Assembly (NCBI GenBank): GCA_964607545.1
Contig: CAZSLV010000031.1
Coordinates: 1 to 20,833 of the forward strand
Origin: Gudongella sp964607545
GTDB taxonomy: Bacteria > Bacillota > Clostridia > Tissierellales > Tissierellaceae
Length of the DNA stretch: 20,833 nt
Reading direction: 5' to 3'
Shown here: positions 1 through 6,602 of the stretch, one piece after another
Layout of the letters: the number at the start of each line of letters is the position of its first letter
How positions within the stretch are numbered: the stretch's first letter is position 1
The notes under the pieces: generated by a model
Told to the model about the DNA's origin: nothing
What the model saw: the letters and a program-made list of their open reading frames with translations, nothing else
The model's database searches: none
Program-made: the position numbers and the translations under genes

Positions 1-33
1 ATAGCACAATATATATATAATATATTGACAATC

Positions 34-42
34 TGATATAAT
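34..42 (+). promoter_or_regulatory. Extended -10 promoter for the ABC-F gene
   Basis: A perfect TATAAT at 37-42 is preceded by TGa (34-36), an extended -10 element. A TTGACA lies at 25-30, but only 6 nt separate it from the TATAAT, so the two cannot act as a -35/-10 pair. The downstream leader of about 45 nt ends in AAAGGTG just before the ATG at 91. The same TGATATAAT string occurs at two other gene starts in this window. Confidence 0.55.
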
Positions 43-90
43 AGACAAGTTAGAAAAAGCTGTAAGCTTTGCTATAAGAAAGGTGATTAT

Positions 91-1836
91 ATGATAAAAG
101 TTAAAGACTTATCCTACTCCTTCCCACAAAAGGACCTCTATAATAAGATATCATTTGAATTAAACAAGGGACAACATTGTGCCTTTATTGGAAGTAGGGG
201 GATAGGAAAGACCACCCTCTTAGACATGATATTAAATCCTAATAAGTACATGTTTAAAGGCAGTATAGAAATAGAAGATAGTCTTAGAACAGGATATGTT
301 AGTCAGTTCTATGATGTAGATAAAAGTAGTAACCTAAGTGTCTTTGAGTATATAGCTAGCGATTTTATTAAATTAGAAAAGGCCCTAATAAAAATTGGAC
401 AAGAAATGGCAACCTCTTCTAACCTTGAAAGTTTATTGGAAGAATACCAAAGTACTCGTGATGCTTTTGAAAGTCTTTCAGGGGATGATTATGAAAATCT
501 TATAAATAAGAAGCTAAATTTATCAAATCTTTCCCATATTAAAAACTCTACCCTCTCTAGTGTTAGTGGTGGGGAGTTTAAGCTTATACAAGTAATTAAG
601 GTAATGATAAGTCTTTCAGATTTTATTATTATGGATGAACCCGATGTATTTTTGGATTTTGAAAACCTCAATTCCCTAAAAAACTTAATAAACTCATACA
701 AGGGGACCCTGTTAGTTGTTACCCACAATAGGTATTTATTAAATCATTGCTTTGATAAAATAATCCACCTTGAAAATACTGACCTTGAAGAGTTTGATGG
801 CAATTATATTGATTATAATTTTTCTCTCCTAGAAGGAAAAATAGAACTTCAAGAACTAGCCCATATCGATACAGAAGAAATCAAAAGAAACGATCTCTTA
901 ATTAAAAAATTTCAAGCTGCTGCAGAAAGAAATACTGAAGCTTCCATAGGTGCCCATGTTAATTCTAGGGTCAAAATACAAGAAAGACTACTTGCTAGAA
1001 GGGTAAAGGAACCCTTTATAAATATAAACAGACCTCTTATGGCTTTCCCTACACCTCCTATAGATGATAAAGATGCAATAGTTTTAAAAGTAAGTGATCT
1101 TACCCTTAGCTTTGAAGATGTGCTTTTAGAAAATATTAACTTTGATCTTAAAAGAGGAGAAAAGCTTGTAATAATTGGCCCTAATGGCAGTGGGAAAACT
1201 ACCTTGCTAGAAGAGCTTTATAAAAATGCAAATCCAGCAATTACCTTTGAGGAAGGTGTTAAAGTAGGTTATCTTTCCCAATTAAAAAAGGAAAGATTAG
1301 ATGAAAAAAGTAGTGTAAATGAAGTCTTTTTTGATTATGGTTTTAAAACTTATGATGAAATAAAAAATCACCTACTAGCTTATGGTTTTGATGAAGATTT
1401 AGGAAGTCAGCAGATTTCTTCACTATCTGGAGGAGAGAAGAATATTCTCCAATTAGCTAAACTTTCATATAATAAAACTCATATCCTACTACTTGATGAA
1501 CCAACAAGCCATTTAGATACTTATTCTCAAATAAGTTTAGAAAAAGCTATAGAAGACTACAAGGGGGCAGTAGTAATGGTCTCTCATGATTTCTATTCTA
1601 TAATTAATTGTATGGATTATGTATTGCTTATTGAGGATAAGACAATTAGAAAAATAACCATGAAAAAATTTAAAAAAATGATTTATAAAAATCATTTCGA
1701 TAGGGACTATCTAGAAATTGAACAAAAAAAGAAAGACCTCGAAATTAAGATTGAAATGGCCTTAAGTGAAAATAATTTCGAACTAGCCAAGGTCTTATGT
1801 GAAGATTTAAGAGATGTCATTAAAGAATTTTTATAA
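91..1836 (+). CDS. ABC-F family tandem ATP-binding protein
   Basis: This is a soluble protein of 581 residues with two ABC ATPase domains and no membrane segments, as in the ABC-F family that acts on ribosomes (translation factors or antibiotic ribosome-protection proteins). Domain 1 has Walker A GSRGIGKTT (34-42), signature SVSGGE (157-162), Walker B with MDEP (181-184) and an H-loop His near 212. Domain 2 has Walker A GPNGSGKTT (363-371), signature LSGGE (445-449), DEP (469-471) and an H-loop His near 499. A charged linker (about 240-330) joins them, where ABC-F proteins contact P-site tRNA. The C-terminal 40 residues are a charged helical tail resembling a UvrB/UvrC-type hairpin. The ATG at 91 has AAAGGTG at a good distance. 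The gene is monocistronic with its own terminator. The family is secure. Whether it confers resistance or is a housekeeping factor cannot be told from sequence alone. Confidence 0.92.
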   Translation: MIKVKDLSYSFPQKDLYNKISFELNKGQHCAFIGSRGIGKTTLLDMILNPNKYMFKGSIEIEDSLRTGYVSQFYDVDKSSNLSVFEYIASDFIKLEKALIKIGQEMATSSNLESLLEEYQSTRDAFESLSGDDYENLINKKLNLSNLSHIKNSTLSSVSGGEFKLIQVIKVMISLSDFIIMDEPDVFLDFENLNSLKNLINSYKGTLLVVTHNRYLLNHCFDKIIHLENTDLEEFDGNYIDYNFSLLEGKIELQELAHIDTEEIKRNDLLIKKFQAAAERNTEASIGAHVNSRVKIQERLLARRVKEPFININRPLMAFPTPPIDDKDAIVLKVSDLTLSFEDVLLENINFDLKRGEKLVIIGPNGSGKTTLLEELYKNANPAITFEEGVKVGYLSQLKKERLDEKSSVNEVFFDYGFKTYDEIKNHLLAYGFDEDLGSQQISSLSGGEKNILQLAKLSYNKTHILLLDEPTSHLDTYSQISLEKAIEDYKGAVVMVSHDFYSIINCMDYVLLIEDKTIRKITMKKFKKMIYKNHFDRDYLEIEQKKKDLEIKIEMALSENNFELAKVLCEDLRDVIKEFL

Positions 1837-1863
1837 GGCACATGGCTTTGGCCAGTGCCTTAT
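1833..1863 (+). terminator. Terminator hairpin after the ABC-F gene
   Basis: A perfect 9-bp outer stem (1833-1841 with 1855-1863) is followed, after one bulged A, by a 4-bp inner stem TGGC/GCCA around a TTTG loop. It begins inside the stop codon of the ABC-F gene. The tail is AT-rich rather than a pure T run, so efficiency is uncertain. It also separates this gene from the converging gene that ends at 1892. Confidence 0.7.
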
Positions 1864-1891
1864 TATTACTATATTAGGTAAACTTATTAGA

Positions 1892-2278
1892 TTACTTTTT
1901 TAAGGCTTCATTCCATTCTTTAACCATTTCATGCTTTCCATCTATGTTAATTATTTCAAGATTTTTAAATTTTTCTAGTTCCATTCTTGTATCTTTTGCT
2001 TTTTTTAATAAAGAAACTTTTTTTGTTCCTGATGTTTGATTTATTGTCTCATATAGGGCCCCATCATTTATATAAACCACTATTTCTTCATTCATGTATT
2101 CTTTTAAGTCCCTTAGCAATCTTAACATTCCTATATGACCAACAAGAATAGGCTTACTATAAGCTAGCTCTTCATTTTTCTTAATTATAAGTTTATCTCC
2201 ATCAAAAACCCTGTATTTTACTTCTATGCTTTCTCCCTCATATAAGCTTTTTATACCTAGTAGATAGGCCTTAATCAT
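1892..2278 (-). CDS. Small hypothetical protein, possibly degenerate RNase H-like
   Basis: The product is 128 residues, charged and soluble, with no signal peptide. I do not recognise a named family. The alternation of short strands with a helix-strand unit near residues 45-75 (helix HIGMLRLLRDL, then strand EIVVYINDGALYETI) resembles the helix A/strand 4 part of RNase H-like folds. The acidic catalytic set of RNase HI is not clearly present, so any such domain would be non-catalytic; this is inference only. A longer frame opens with GTG at 2311, but the ATG at 2278 is preceded by AGAGGGGGAA at good spacing and is preferred. An extended -10 (2330-2338) lies upstream. It converges on the ABC-F gene and appears to be transcribed alone. 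Confidence 0.7.
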   Translation of the reverse strand: MIKAYLLGIKSLYEGESIEVKYRVFDGDKLIIKKNEELAYSKPILVGHIGMLRLLRDLKEYMNEEIVVYINDGALYETINQTSGTKKVSLLKKAKDTRMELEKFKNLEIINIDGKHEMVKEWNEALKK

Positions 2279-2329
2279 AAAATTTCCCCCTCTAGTAAAT
2301 CTAGAATTCACATCTTTATCTAAAGTTTA

Positions 2330-2338
2330 ATTATATCA
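2330..2338 (-). promoter_or_regulatory. Extended -10 promoter for the 128-residue protein
   Basis: On the minus strand TATAAT (2335-2330) is preceded by TGa (2338-2336). The -35 region is poor, which an extended -10 can tolerate. The leader to the ATG at 2278 is about 45 nt. Confidence 0.5.
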
Positions 2339-2357
2339 CACTTATATTTTAATATTT

Positions 2358-2576
2358 TCATTTATTTATAACTTTTAAGTTTCCTGTATTAAGGATTCCA
2401 TTATATAAAGATGTTTCATTATAAGCGCTTTTAATAGAAAATATCCCCAAGTACTTGTTGGAATCATTCACAACACAAATATCTTCCCTTCCTTCCTTAA
2501 GAAGGACTTCTATTGCTTGCATCATACTTTCCTTGTAGTTTATTGAAACGCTTTCCTTAAAATTGTATTCTATACA
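2358..2576 (-). pseudogene. Remnant of a CBS domain
   Basis: This minus-strand frame is open from just after a TAA (2579-2577) to a TGA ending at 2358 and encodes 72 residues. The middle reads like one CBS half-domain: MMQAIEVLLKEG, then DICVVNDSNKYLGIFSIKS, matching the family's helix plus strand pattern with V.D....GI. CBS motifs normally occur in pairs at the end of transporters (for example OpuCA-type ATPases) or enzymes. Here there is one, with no partner and no enzymatic domain. The first ATG (2525) lies inside the motif. It sits directly after azlD on the same strand. I read it as the decayed 3' end of a lost gene. A translated 55-residue protein from 2525 cannot be excluded. Confidence 0.6.
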
Positions 2577-2586
2577 TTAGCTCTTT

Positions 2587-2907
2587 TTATAAAAATATCA
2601 TCAACCAAAATACTCCTAGGCCAACAATAATTGTTAATATACTGCTTTTTGTTCGCCAGGCAATAAGCATGGCAATAATTCCTGCTATTAAACGGGGATT
2701 TTGTGGGGAAATCCAAATAAGATTTTCTTTAATAATAATTGCTGGAAAGATTAGTGCCGATAAGACAGCAGGGGGAACAAAGTGCATTGATCTTCGAAGC
2801 CACTTAGGTAAATCGAATTTTCCATAGAGGTATATAAAAGAAAAGCGAAAGGCAAAGGTACCAAGGCTAATCAATAAAATAGTTATTATAAGCTCTAATT
2901 TATTCAT
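2587..2907 (-). CDS. azlD: AzlD family branched-chain amino acid transport protein
   Basis: This is the small subunit of the AzlCD exporter, which moves branched-chain amino acids and analogues such as azaleucine out of the cell. It is 106 residues, the usual length, and almost entirely hydrophobic, with about four membrane segments (residues 5-27, 42-62, 72-86 and 90-106). The RFSFIYLYGK and FVPPAVLSALIFPAI stretches are typical of the family. The start at 2907 lies 8 nt inside azlC, with a strong GGAGGGGAGG upstream, so the two genes are translationally coupled. A CBS remnant follows immediately. Confidence 0.9.
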   Translation of the reverse strand: MNKLELIITILLISLGTFAFRFSFIYLYGKFDLPKWLRRSMHFVPPAVLSALIFPAIIIKENLIWISPQNPRLIAGIIAMLIAWRTKSSILTIIVGLGVFWLMIFL

Positions 2908-3607
2908 TCTCTATTTCCTCCCCTCCATCAAAAAATAACTTTTGGCTGATACTACCTGCTCCGATTCCTACAATAGCAGCTATAACTAAACCAATATTCA
3001 TTGGGAGTTGGGATGCTAGTACTGATACAATAGCACTAACAAGTATAGTTATAAGGCCAGGCCAGCCTACAAGCCCCTTAAATAAAATCGAAATAAATGT
3101 AAGTGGAATTGCAAAGTCTAAACCTAATTCCATAGGAACAATTGACCCCATCATATAGCCAATAATTGTTACCACCTGCCAAATTAGCCAAATACTAATT
3201 GAGGCACTAAAAAAGAAACTTTTAACATCTTCCTTAGGATTGTTTAAAAAATGCACCAAGGAGATAGCATAAGATTGGTCAGTCATGCTATAAGCAAGGA
3301 CAGCCTTCCATCTGGTTTGTAGATTTTGTAAATAGGGGGCTATAGATAAACTATAAATCATCATTCTAAGATTTATAATTAGGGCCGTATAAATTATTAC
3401 TAGCATGTTAGCATTGTCATTTACAAGTTGTAAAACCGCTAATTGGGAAGCCCCAGCATATATACCTGCACTCATAAGAAGGGCCATGCCCATAGATAAA
3501 CCTGAATTAGCAGCTGTAATTCCACTTATAAGACCAAAAGGCACAATACCTAACATCAAAGGAGCCACTGCCTTAGCTCCTTTTATTGCACTTTCTTTAT
3601 TAATCAT
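2900..3607 (-). CDS. azlC: AzlC family branched-chain amino acid permease
   Basis: The large subunit of the AzlCD exporter is 235 residues, normal for the family, with multiple membrane segments. Family features visible are the N-terminal APLMLGIVPFGLISG segment, the GIYAGASQLAVLQL segment (AGxSQ) and the MTDQSYAIS stretch. The start at 3607 has AAAGGATCG upstream. It is the first gene of an azlC-azlD operon. The leader of about 130 nt holds a hairpin that is also a plus-strand terminator (see 3665-3715). The likely role is export of excess branched-chain amino acids. The exact substrate range cannot be deduced. Confidence 0.92.
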   Translation of the reverse strand: MINKESAIKGAKAVAPLMLGIVPFGLISGITAANSGLSMGMALLMSAGIYAGASQLAVLQLVNDNANMLVIIYTALIINLRMMIYSLSIAPYLQNLQTRWKAVLAYSMTDQSYAISLVHFLNNPKEDVKSFFFSASISIWLIWQVVTIIGYMMGSIVPMELGLDFAIPLTFISILFKGLVGWPGLITILVSAIVSVLASQLPMNIGLVIAAIVGIGAGSISQKLFFDGGEEIENE

Positions 3608-3664
3608 AATATCGATCCTTTCTATTCTTATATTTTATAAATTTTACTTACATATTAATTAACA

Positions 3665-3715
3665 CAAGTGCTATCAAGGTTAGAAGTATAGCAACTTGGT
3701 TCTTTTTTTCTTTTA
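3665..3715 (+). terminator. Plus-strand intrinsic terminator inside the azlC leader
   Basis: CAAGTGCTAT (3665-3674) pairs with ATAGC-ACTTG (3688-3698) with a single bulged A. On the plus strand a tract of nearly continuous Ts (3700-3715) follows, a textbook intrinsic terminator. No plus-strand gene ends here: azlC, read the other way, begins at 3607. On the minus strand the same stem would form in the azlC 5' UTR, preceded rather than followed by the A/T tract. Confidence 0.6.
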
Positions 3716-3741
3716 ACACTTATATTTTTTTATATTATTAC

Positions 3742-3747
3742 ATTATA
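3742..3747 (-). promoter_or_regulatory. Candidate -10 element for azlCD
   Basis: A perfect TATAAT is read on the minus strand (3747-3742). No convincing -35 element is found 16-18 nt upstream. It is the best candidate in the 275-nt gap between azlC and the oxidoreductase terminator, and would give a 5' UTR of about 130 nt. Confidence 0.35.
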
Positions 3748-3818
3748 GCATCATTTCCAATTTTTGTTTTACCAAAATTTATTTACTACTTTTATTTTTT
3801 AAATTGTGCTAAATAACA

Positions 3819-3850
3819 AAAACAGATGAATTTTTACCTTCATCTGTTTT
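3819..3850 (-). terminator. Terminator of the oxidoreductase operon
   Basis: A perfect 12-bp stem (3819-3830 with 3839-3850) surrounds an 8-nt loop. On the minus strand it is followed by T-rich sequence (TTTTTGTTATTT, part of it shared with the stem base). It lies 33 nt past the stop of the beta-subunit gene. Confidence 0.8.
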
Positions 3851-3882
3851 AAATTTAAATGTATAAAATGAATTTATTCTTT

Positions 3883-4731
3883 TTAAATAAAATCATTCAT
3901 TAATTTTTTCGAATCTTGCGGGTCCAGTTTTCTATCTACCAAAGGCTGACCATCTTTTATAAATTTAAAAGTATCTCCATAGGTTGGTTTTTCAACTTTA
4001 TATAAAACTCCTATTGGAATTTTATCTCCAAATTCCCTTGCTTTTTTATAAGCCTGATCGTAATTTGTATTGTCATAATCATCATCTAATTTGTAGACCC
4101 TATCTTTATACCAAGAAAAAGTGTTTACCTTGTTCCAAACCACACAGGGCTGAAGGATATCTAAATGGGCATATCCTCTAAAAGTGATGGCTTCCTTCAT
4201 CAATTCTACTAGGTGGGGTATATCTCCAGAAAAGCCTCTTGCCACAAAACCAGCACCCAGTGTAAGTGAAAGAGCTAGTGGGTCAAGGGGTTTACTTTTT
4301 ACCCCATCAAATTGGAGGGTAGTAACTTGTCCCTCTGCTGTAGTCGGTGAGCCCTGCCCCTTGGTTAAGCCATATATTTGATTGTTATGGACAAAATGAG
4401 CTAGGTCAATATTTCTTCTTACAGCATGCATAAAGTGATTTCCACCTTCACCATAATTATCACCATCACCGGATTCAACTATCACATTTAAATCTTTGTT
4501 TGATAGTTTTATAGCTATTGCAGGTGGCATGGCCCTACCGTGTAGGCCATTAAAACCATTTACCCCTATATAGTGGGGGATTTTTGCTGCTTGCCCTATC
4601 CCTGATGCAATTACTGCCATATGGGGTGGTATTTTTAATTCTTCTAAGGCTTGTTTTAAAGCTTTTCTTATCATAAAGTTCCCACACCCTGGGCACCAGG
4701 CTGGTTCATAAAGGTTATATTCTTTTTGCAT
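3883..4731 (-). CDS. 2-oxoacid:ferredoxin oxidoreductase, beta subunit
   Basis: This is the thiamine-diphosphate subunit of an enzyme that oxidatively decarboxylates a 2-oxoacid with CoA and reduces ferredoxin. It is 282 residues, normal for KorB-like beta subunits. The ThDP/Mg motif GDGDNYGEGG starts at 88 and ends at the paired NN (116-117). Cys13 and Cys16 in WCPGCG, with Cys196 in QPC, fit the ligands of the [4Fe-4S] cluster of this family. HNNQIYGLTKGQGSPTT is the usual substrate-loop region. Its ATG overlaps the stop of the upstream gene by one base (TAATG), so the subunits are coupled. The substrate (2-oxoglutarate, branched-chain 2-oxoacids or another) cannot be assigned by sequence reading. 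No ferredoxin-like delta subunit is present. Confidence 0.92.
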   Translation of the reverse strand: MQKEYNLYEPAWCPGCGNFMIRKALKQALEELKIPPHMAVIASGIGQAAKIPHYIGVNGFNGLHGRAMPPAIAIKLSNKDLNVIVESGDGDNYGEGGNHFMHAVRRNIDLAHFVHNNQIYGLTKGQGSPTTAEGQVTTLQFDGVKSKPLDPLALSLTLGAGFVARGFSGDIPHLVELMKEAITFRGYAHLDILQPCVVWNKVNTFSWYKDRVYKLDDDYDNTNYDQAYKKAREFGDKIPIGVLYKVEKPTYGDTFKFIKDGQPLVDRKLDPQDSKKLMNDFI

Positions 4732-6404
4732 TATAATACCTCCTCTTTCAATCTTTGATAAATTTCCTCTCCAGAAAAGGCCCTACCATCATACTTTAAT
4801 ATTTTATGATTTGACTTTATTAGCATTTCTTCCCTTATTAAGCTATCTAATTGGCCAGTAGAGTTTTGTTCTACTGCAATTAAATTCTTAGCATTTTTAT
4901 ACATTTGGCCTAATTTTTTTGTAGGTAGGGGCCATATATCACCAAAGACAAGGGCACCTATTGATACTCCCTCTTTATTAAGACTTTCTACTGCTTCTTT
5001 TACTGCTCCGTATAAGGACCCCCATGCTACAATTAGGTGGTCTGGGTTATCATTACCTATTAACCAAGGTTCTTGTACTTCTTTTTTAAGACTTTCAAAC
5101 TTTTTAGCCCTTTTATCAACCATATCTATCCTAACTTGAGCAGATTCTGTAATATTTCCATATTCATCGTGCTCATCACTATCAACTAAAACAACTTGAT
5201 TTTCAACCTTACCAGGTACTATTCTAGGTGAAACTCCATCTTGTGTGTATTTATACCTTTTATATCTTTCTCCTTCGACCAAATCTTTTCCATCTGAAAG
5301 GTATCTTTCGATACTTACTTTATCAAAGTCAAATGGATCATAAGTAACCATGGCTTCTGATAAGTGTTGGTCACTTAACAATACAACTGTTATTTGATAC
5401 TTTTCTGCTAAGTTAAATGCCCTTGCTGTTTGATAAAAAGCATCTTCTCCATTTCTTAGTGCAATTACCATCTTGGGAAATTCTCCATGTCCTAAATGTA
5501 TCATAAATCTTAAATCTGCTTGTTCAGTTCTTGTTGGAAGCCCTGTGGCTGGTCCTGGTCTTTGAACATTTATAACTACTATTGGGGTTTCTATTATCCC
5601 TGCCAAAGAAAATGCTTCAGCCATTAGTGCAATTCCACCACCAGAGGATCCTGTCATAGCCCTAACTCCAGCATAAGATGCCCCTAGTGCCATATTTAAG
5701 GCTGCAACCTCATCTTCAACCTGGTCTATGACTATGCCCATTTCTTCTGATTTAAGGGACATATAATTTAATACCCCAGTAGATGGAGTCATTGGGTAAC
5801 CGCAGTAGTACCTACATCCTGCAGCTATTGCTCCTAAGGCAACTGCATTATTCCCATTTATCAAGATAGATTTATCCTCTTTTGCTTGTAATTTATGCTT
5901 TGTTTCTATTAGCTTATAGCCTTCATCTAAAGCCCTTAAATTTACCTCTGCTATTTTTTCATTAAATTCTTCTTTTATTATTTTTACTGTTTCATCTTTT
6001 CCTAGGCCATAGTACTTTAAAATAACTCCTAGTCCTATGGTAGAAGAAACCCTTACATTTCCTAGGTCCTCAGCTGTCTTTTTTAAGGGTAAATGTATCA
6101 GGTCCTCACCTTTAGACAATTCCTCATCTAAAATTATAATCCCATCTTCCTTTAACTTCCCCCTATGAATTTCTACAGTTTCATCATTTAATGCAAATAT
6201 AATATCAACTTTCTCTTTGTAAGATGAGATAGGTTGATCTGAAAATCTAATTTGTATGAAATTATGACCCCCTCTTACCCTTGACATATAGTCACTATGA
6301 GTAAATATGTAGAAACCGACCCTTTTCAGTGATTTTTCTAATATACCTGCAAAAGTATCCATTCCCTGGCCTGCAGCTCCACCAACTAATATAGTGTAAT
6401 CCAT
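4731..6404 (-). CDS. 2-oxoacid:ferredoxin oxidoreductase, fused gamma-alpha subunit
   Basis: The 557-residue protein joins the gamma domain (about 1-180) to the alpha domain (about 185-557), the arrangement typical of KorA-like two-subunit enzymes. The gamma domain opens with ILVGGAAGQGMDTFAGIL and contains SRVRGGHNF. The alpha domain begins with the NGNNAVALGAIAAGC and YPMTPST region and continues with VEDEVAALNMALGASYAG and the TGSSGGG segment. RPGPATGLPTRTEQADL is the loop seen near the thiamine site in this family. It acts in the cytoplasm with the downstream beta subunit to make acyl-CoA, CO2 and reduced ferredoxin. The start at 6404 has AAAGGAGG about 11 nt upstream. The leader holds two interleaved inverted repeats (6454-6505). 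Confidence 0.92.
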   Translation of the reverse strand: MDYTILVGGAAGQGMDTFAGILEKSLKRVGFYIFTHSDYMSRVRGGHNFIQIRFSDQPISSYKEKVDIIFALNDETVEIHRGKLKEDGIIILDEELSKGEDLIHLPLKKTAEDLGNVRVSSTIGLGVILKYYGLGKDETVKIIKEEFNEKIAEVNLRALDEGYKLIETKHKLQAKEDKSILINGNNAVALGAIAAGCRYYCGYPMTPSTGVLNYMSLKSEEMGIVIDQVEDEVAALNMALGASYAGVRAMTGSSGGGIALMAEAFSLAGIIETPIVVINVQRPGPATGLPTRTEQADLRFMIHLGHGEFPKMVIALRNGEDAFYQTARAFNLAEKYQITVVLLSDQHLSEAMVTYDPFDFDKVSIERYLSDGKDLVEGERYKRYKYTQDGVSPRIVPGKVENQVVLVDSDEHDEYGNITESAQVRIDMVDKRAKKFESLKKEVQEPWLIGNDNPDHLIVAWGSLYGAVKEAVESLNKEGVSIGALVFGDIWPLPTKKLGQMYKNAKNLIAVEQNSTGQLDSLIREEMLIKSNHKILKYDGRAFSGEEIYQRLKEEVL

Positions 6405-6453
6405 CTATAAACAAACCTCCTTTTATCTTGCCCTTTATATAAACATACTATAA

Positions 6454-6505
6454 AGGTTATACCCAACTTACTAGGATATGAACCAGAGTATAACCTATAT
6501 ATCCT
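6454..6505. promoter_or_regulatory. Two interleaved inverted repeats in the divergent intergenic region
   Basis: AGGTTATAC (6454-6462) is repeated inverted at 6488-6496 (9 bp, perfect). AGGATAT (6473-6479) is repeated inverted at 6499-6505 (7 bp, perfect). The order is A, B, A', B', which as RNA would be H-type pseudoknot topology and as DNA would be two overlapping operators. The region lies between the divergently read oxidoreductase (start 6404) and peptidase (start 6603) genes. I see no match to a known riboswitch. Confidence 0.45.
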
Positions 6506-6546
6506 TATCGTCATAATAATGCAATTAAGTCTCAGATAAGATATAG

Positions 6547-6567
6547 TATAAGTAGGGTATACTTATA
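6547..6567. promoter_or_regulatory. Operator-like inverted repeat ahead of the SLH-M23 gene
   Basis: TATAAGTA (6547-6554) and TACTTATA (6560-6567) form a perfect 8-bp inverted repeat around a 5-nt spacer. It lies 36-56 nt before the ATG and overlaps the -10-like strings TATAGT and TATACT, so a bound protein would block the promoter. The AT-rich sequence makes chance symmetry more likely. Confidence 0.4.
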
Positions 6568-6602
6568 AACAAAATGTAAATCGTGTGAAAGGAGTAAATT
6601 AA

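Noticed and set aside
25..42. TTGACA and TATAAT together as a classical promoter
   Set aside because: Only 6 nt separate the two hexamers, far from the 16-18 nt needed. The TATAAT is kept as an extended -10 instead.
2279..2311. N-terminal extension of the 128-residue protein from a GTG at 2311
   Set aside because: The extension includes the AGAGGGGGAA that serves as ribosome binding site for the ATG at 2278.
3608..3760. T-box leader ahead of azlCD
   Set aside because: No AGGGTGGNACCGCG-like T-box sequence or large specifier stem is visible. The only clear structure is the hairpin at 3665-3698, whose T tract is on the wrong strand for azlC termination.
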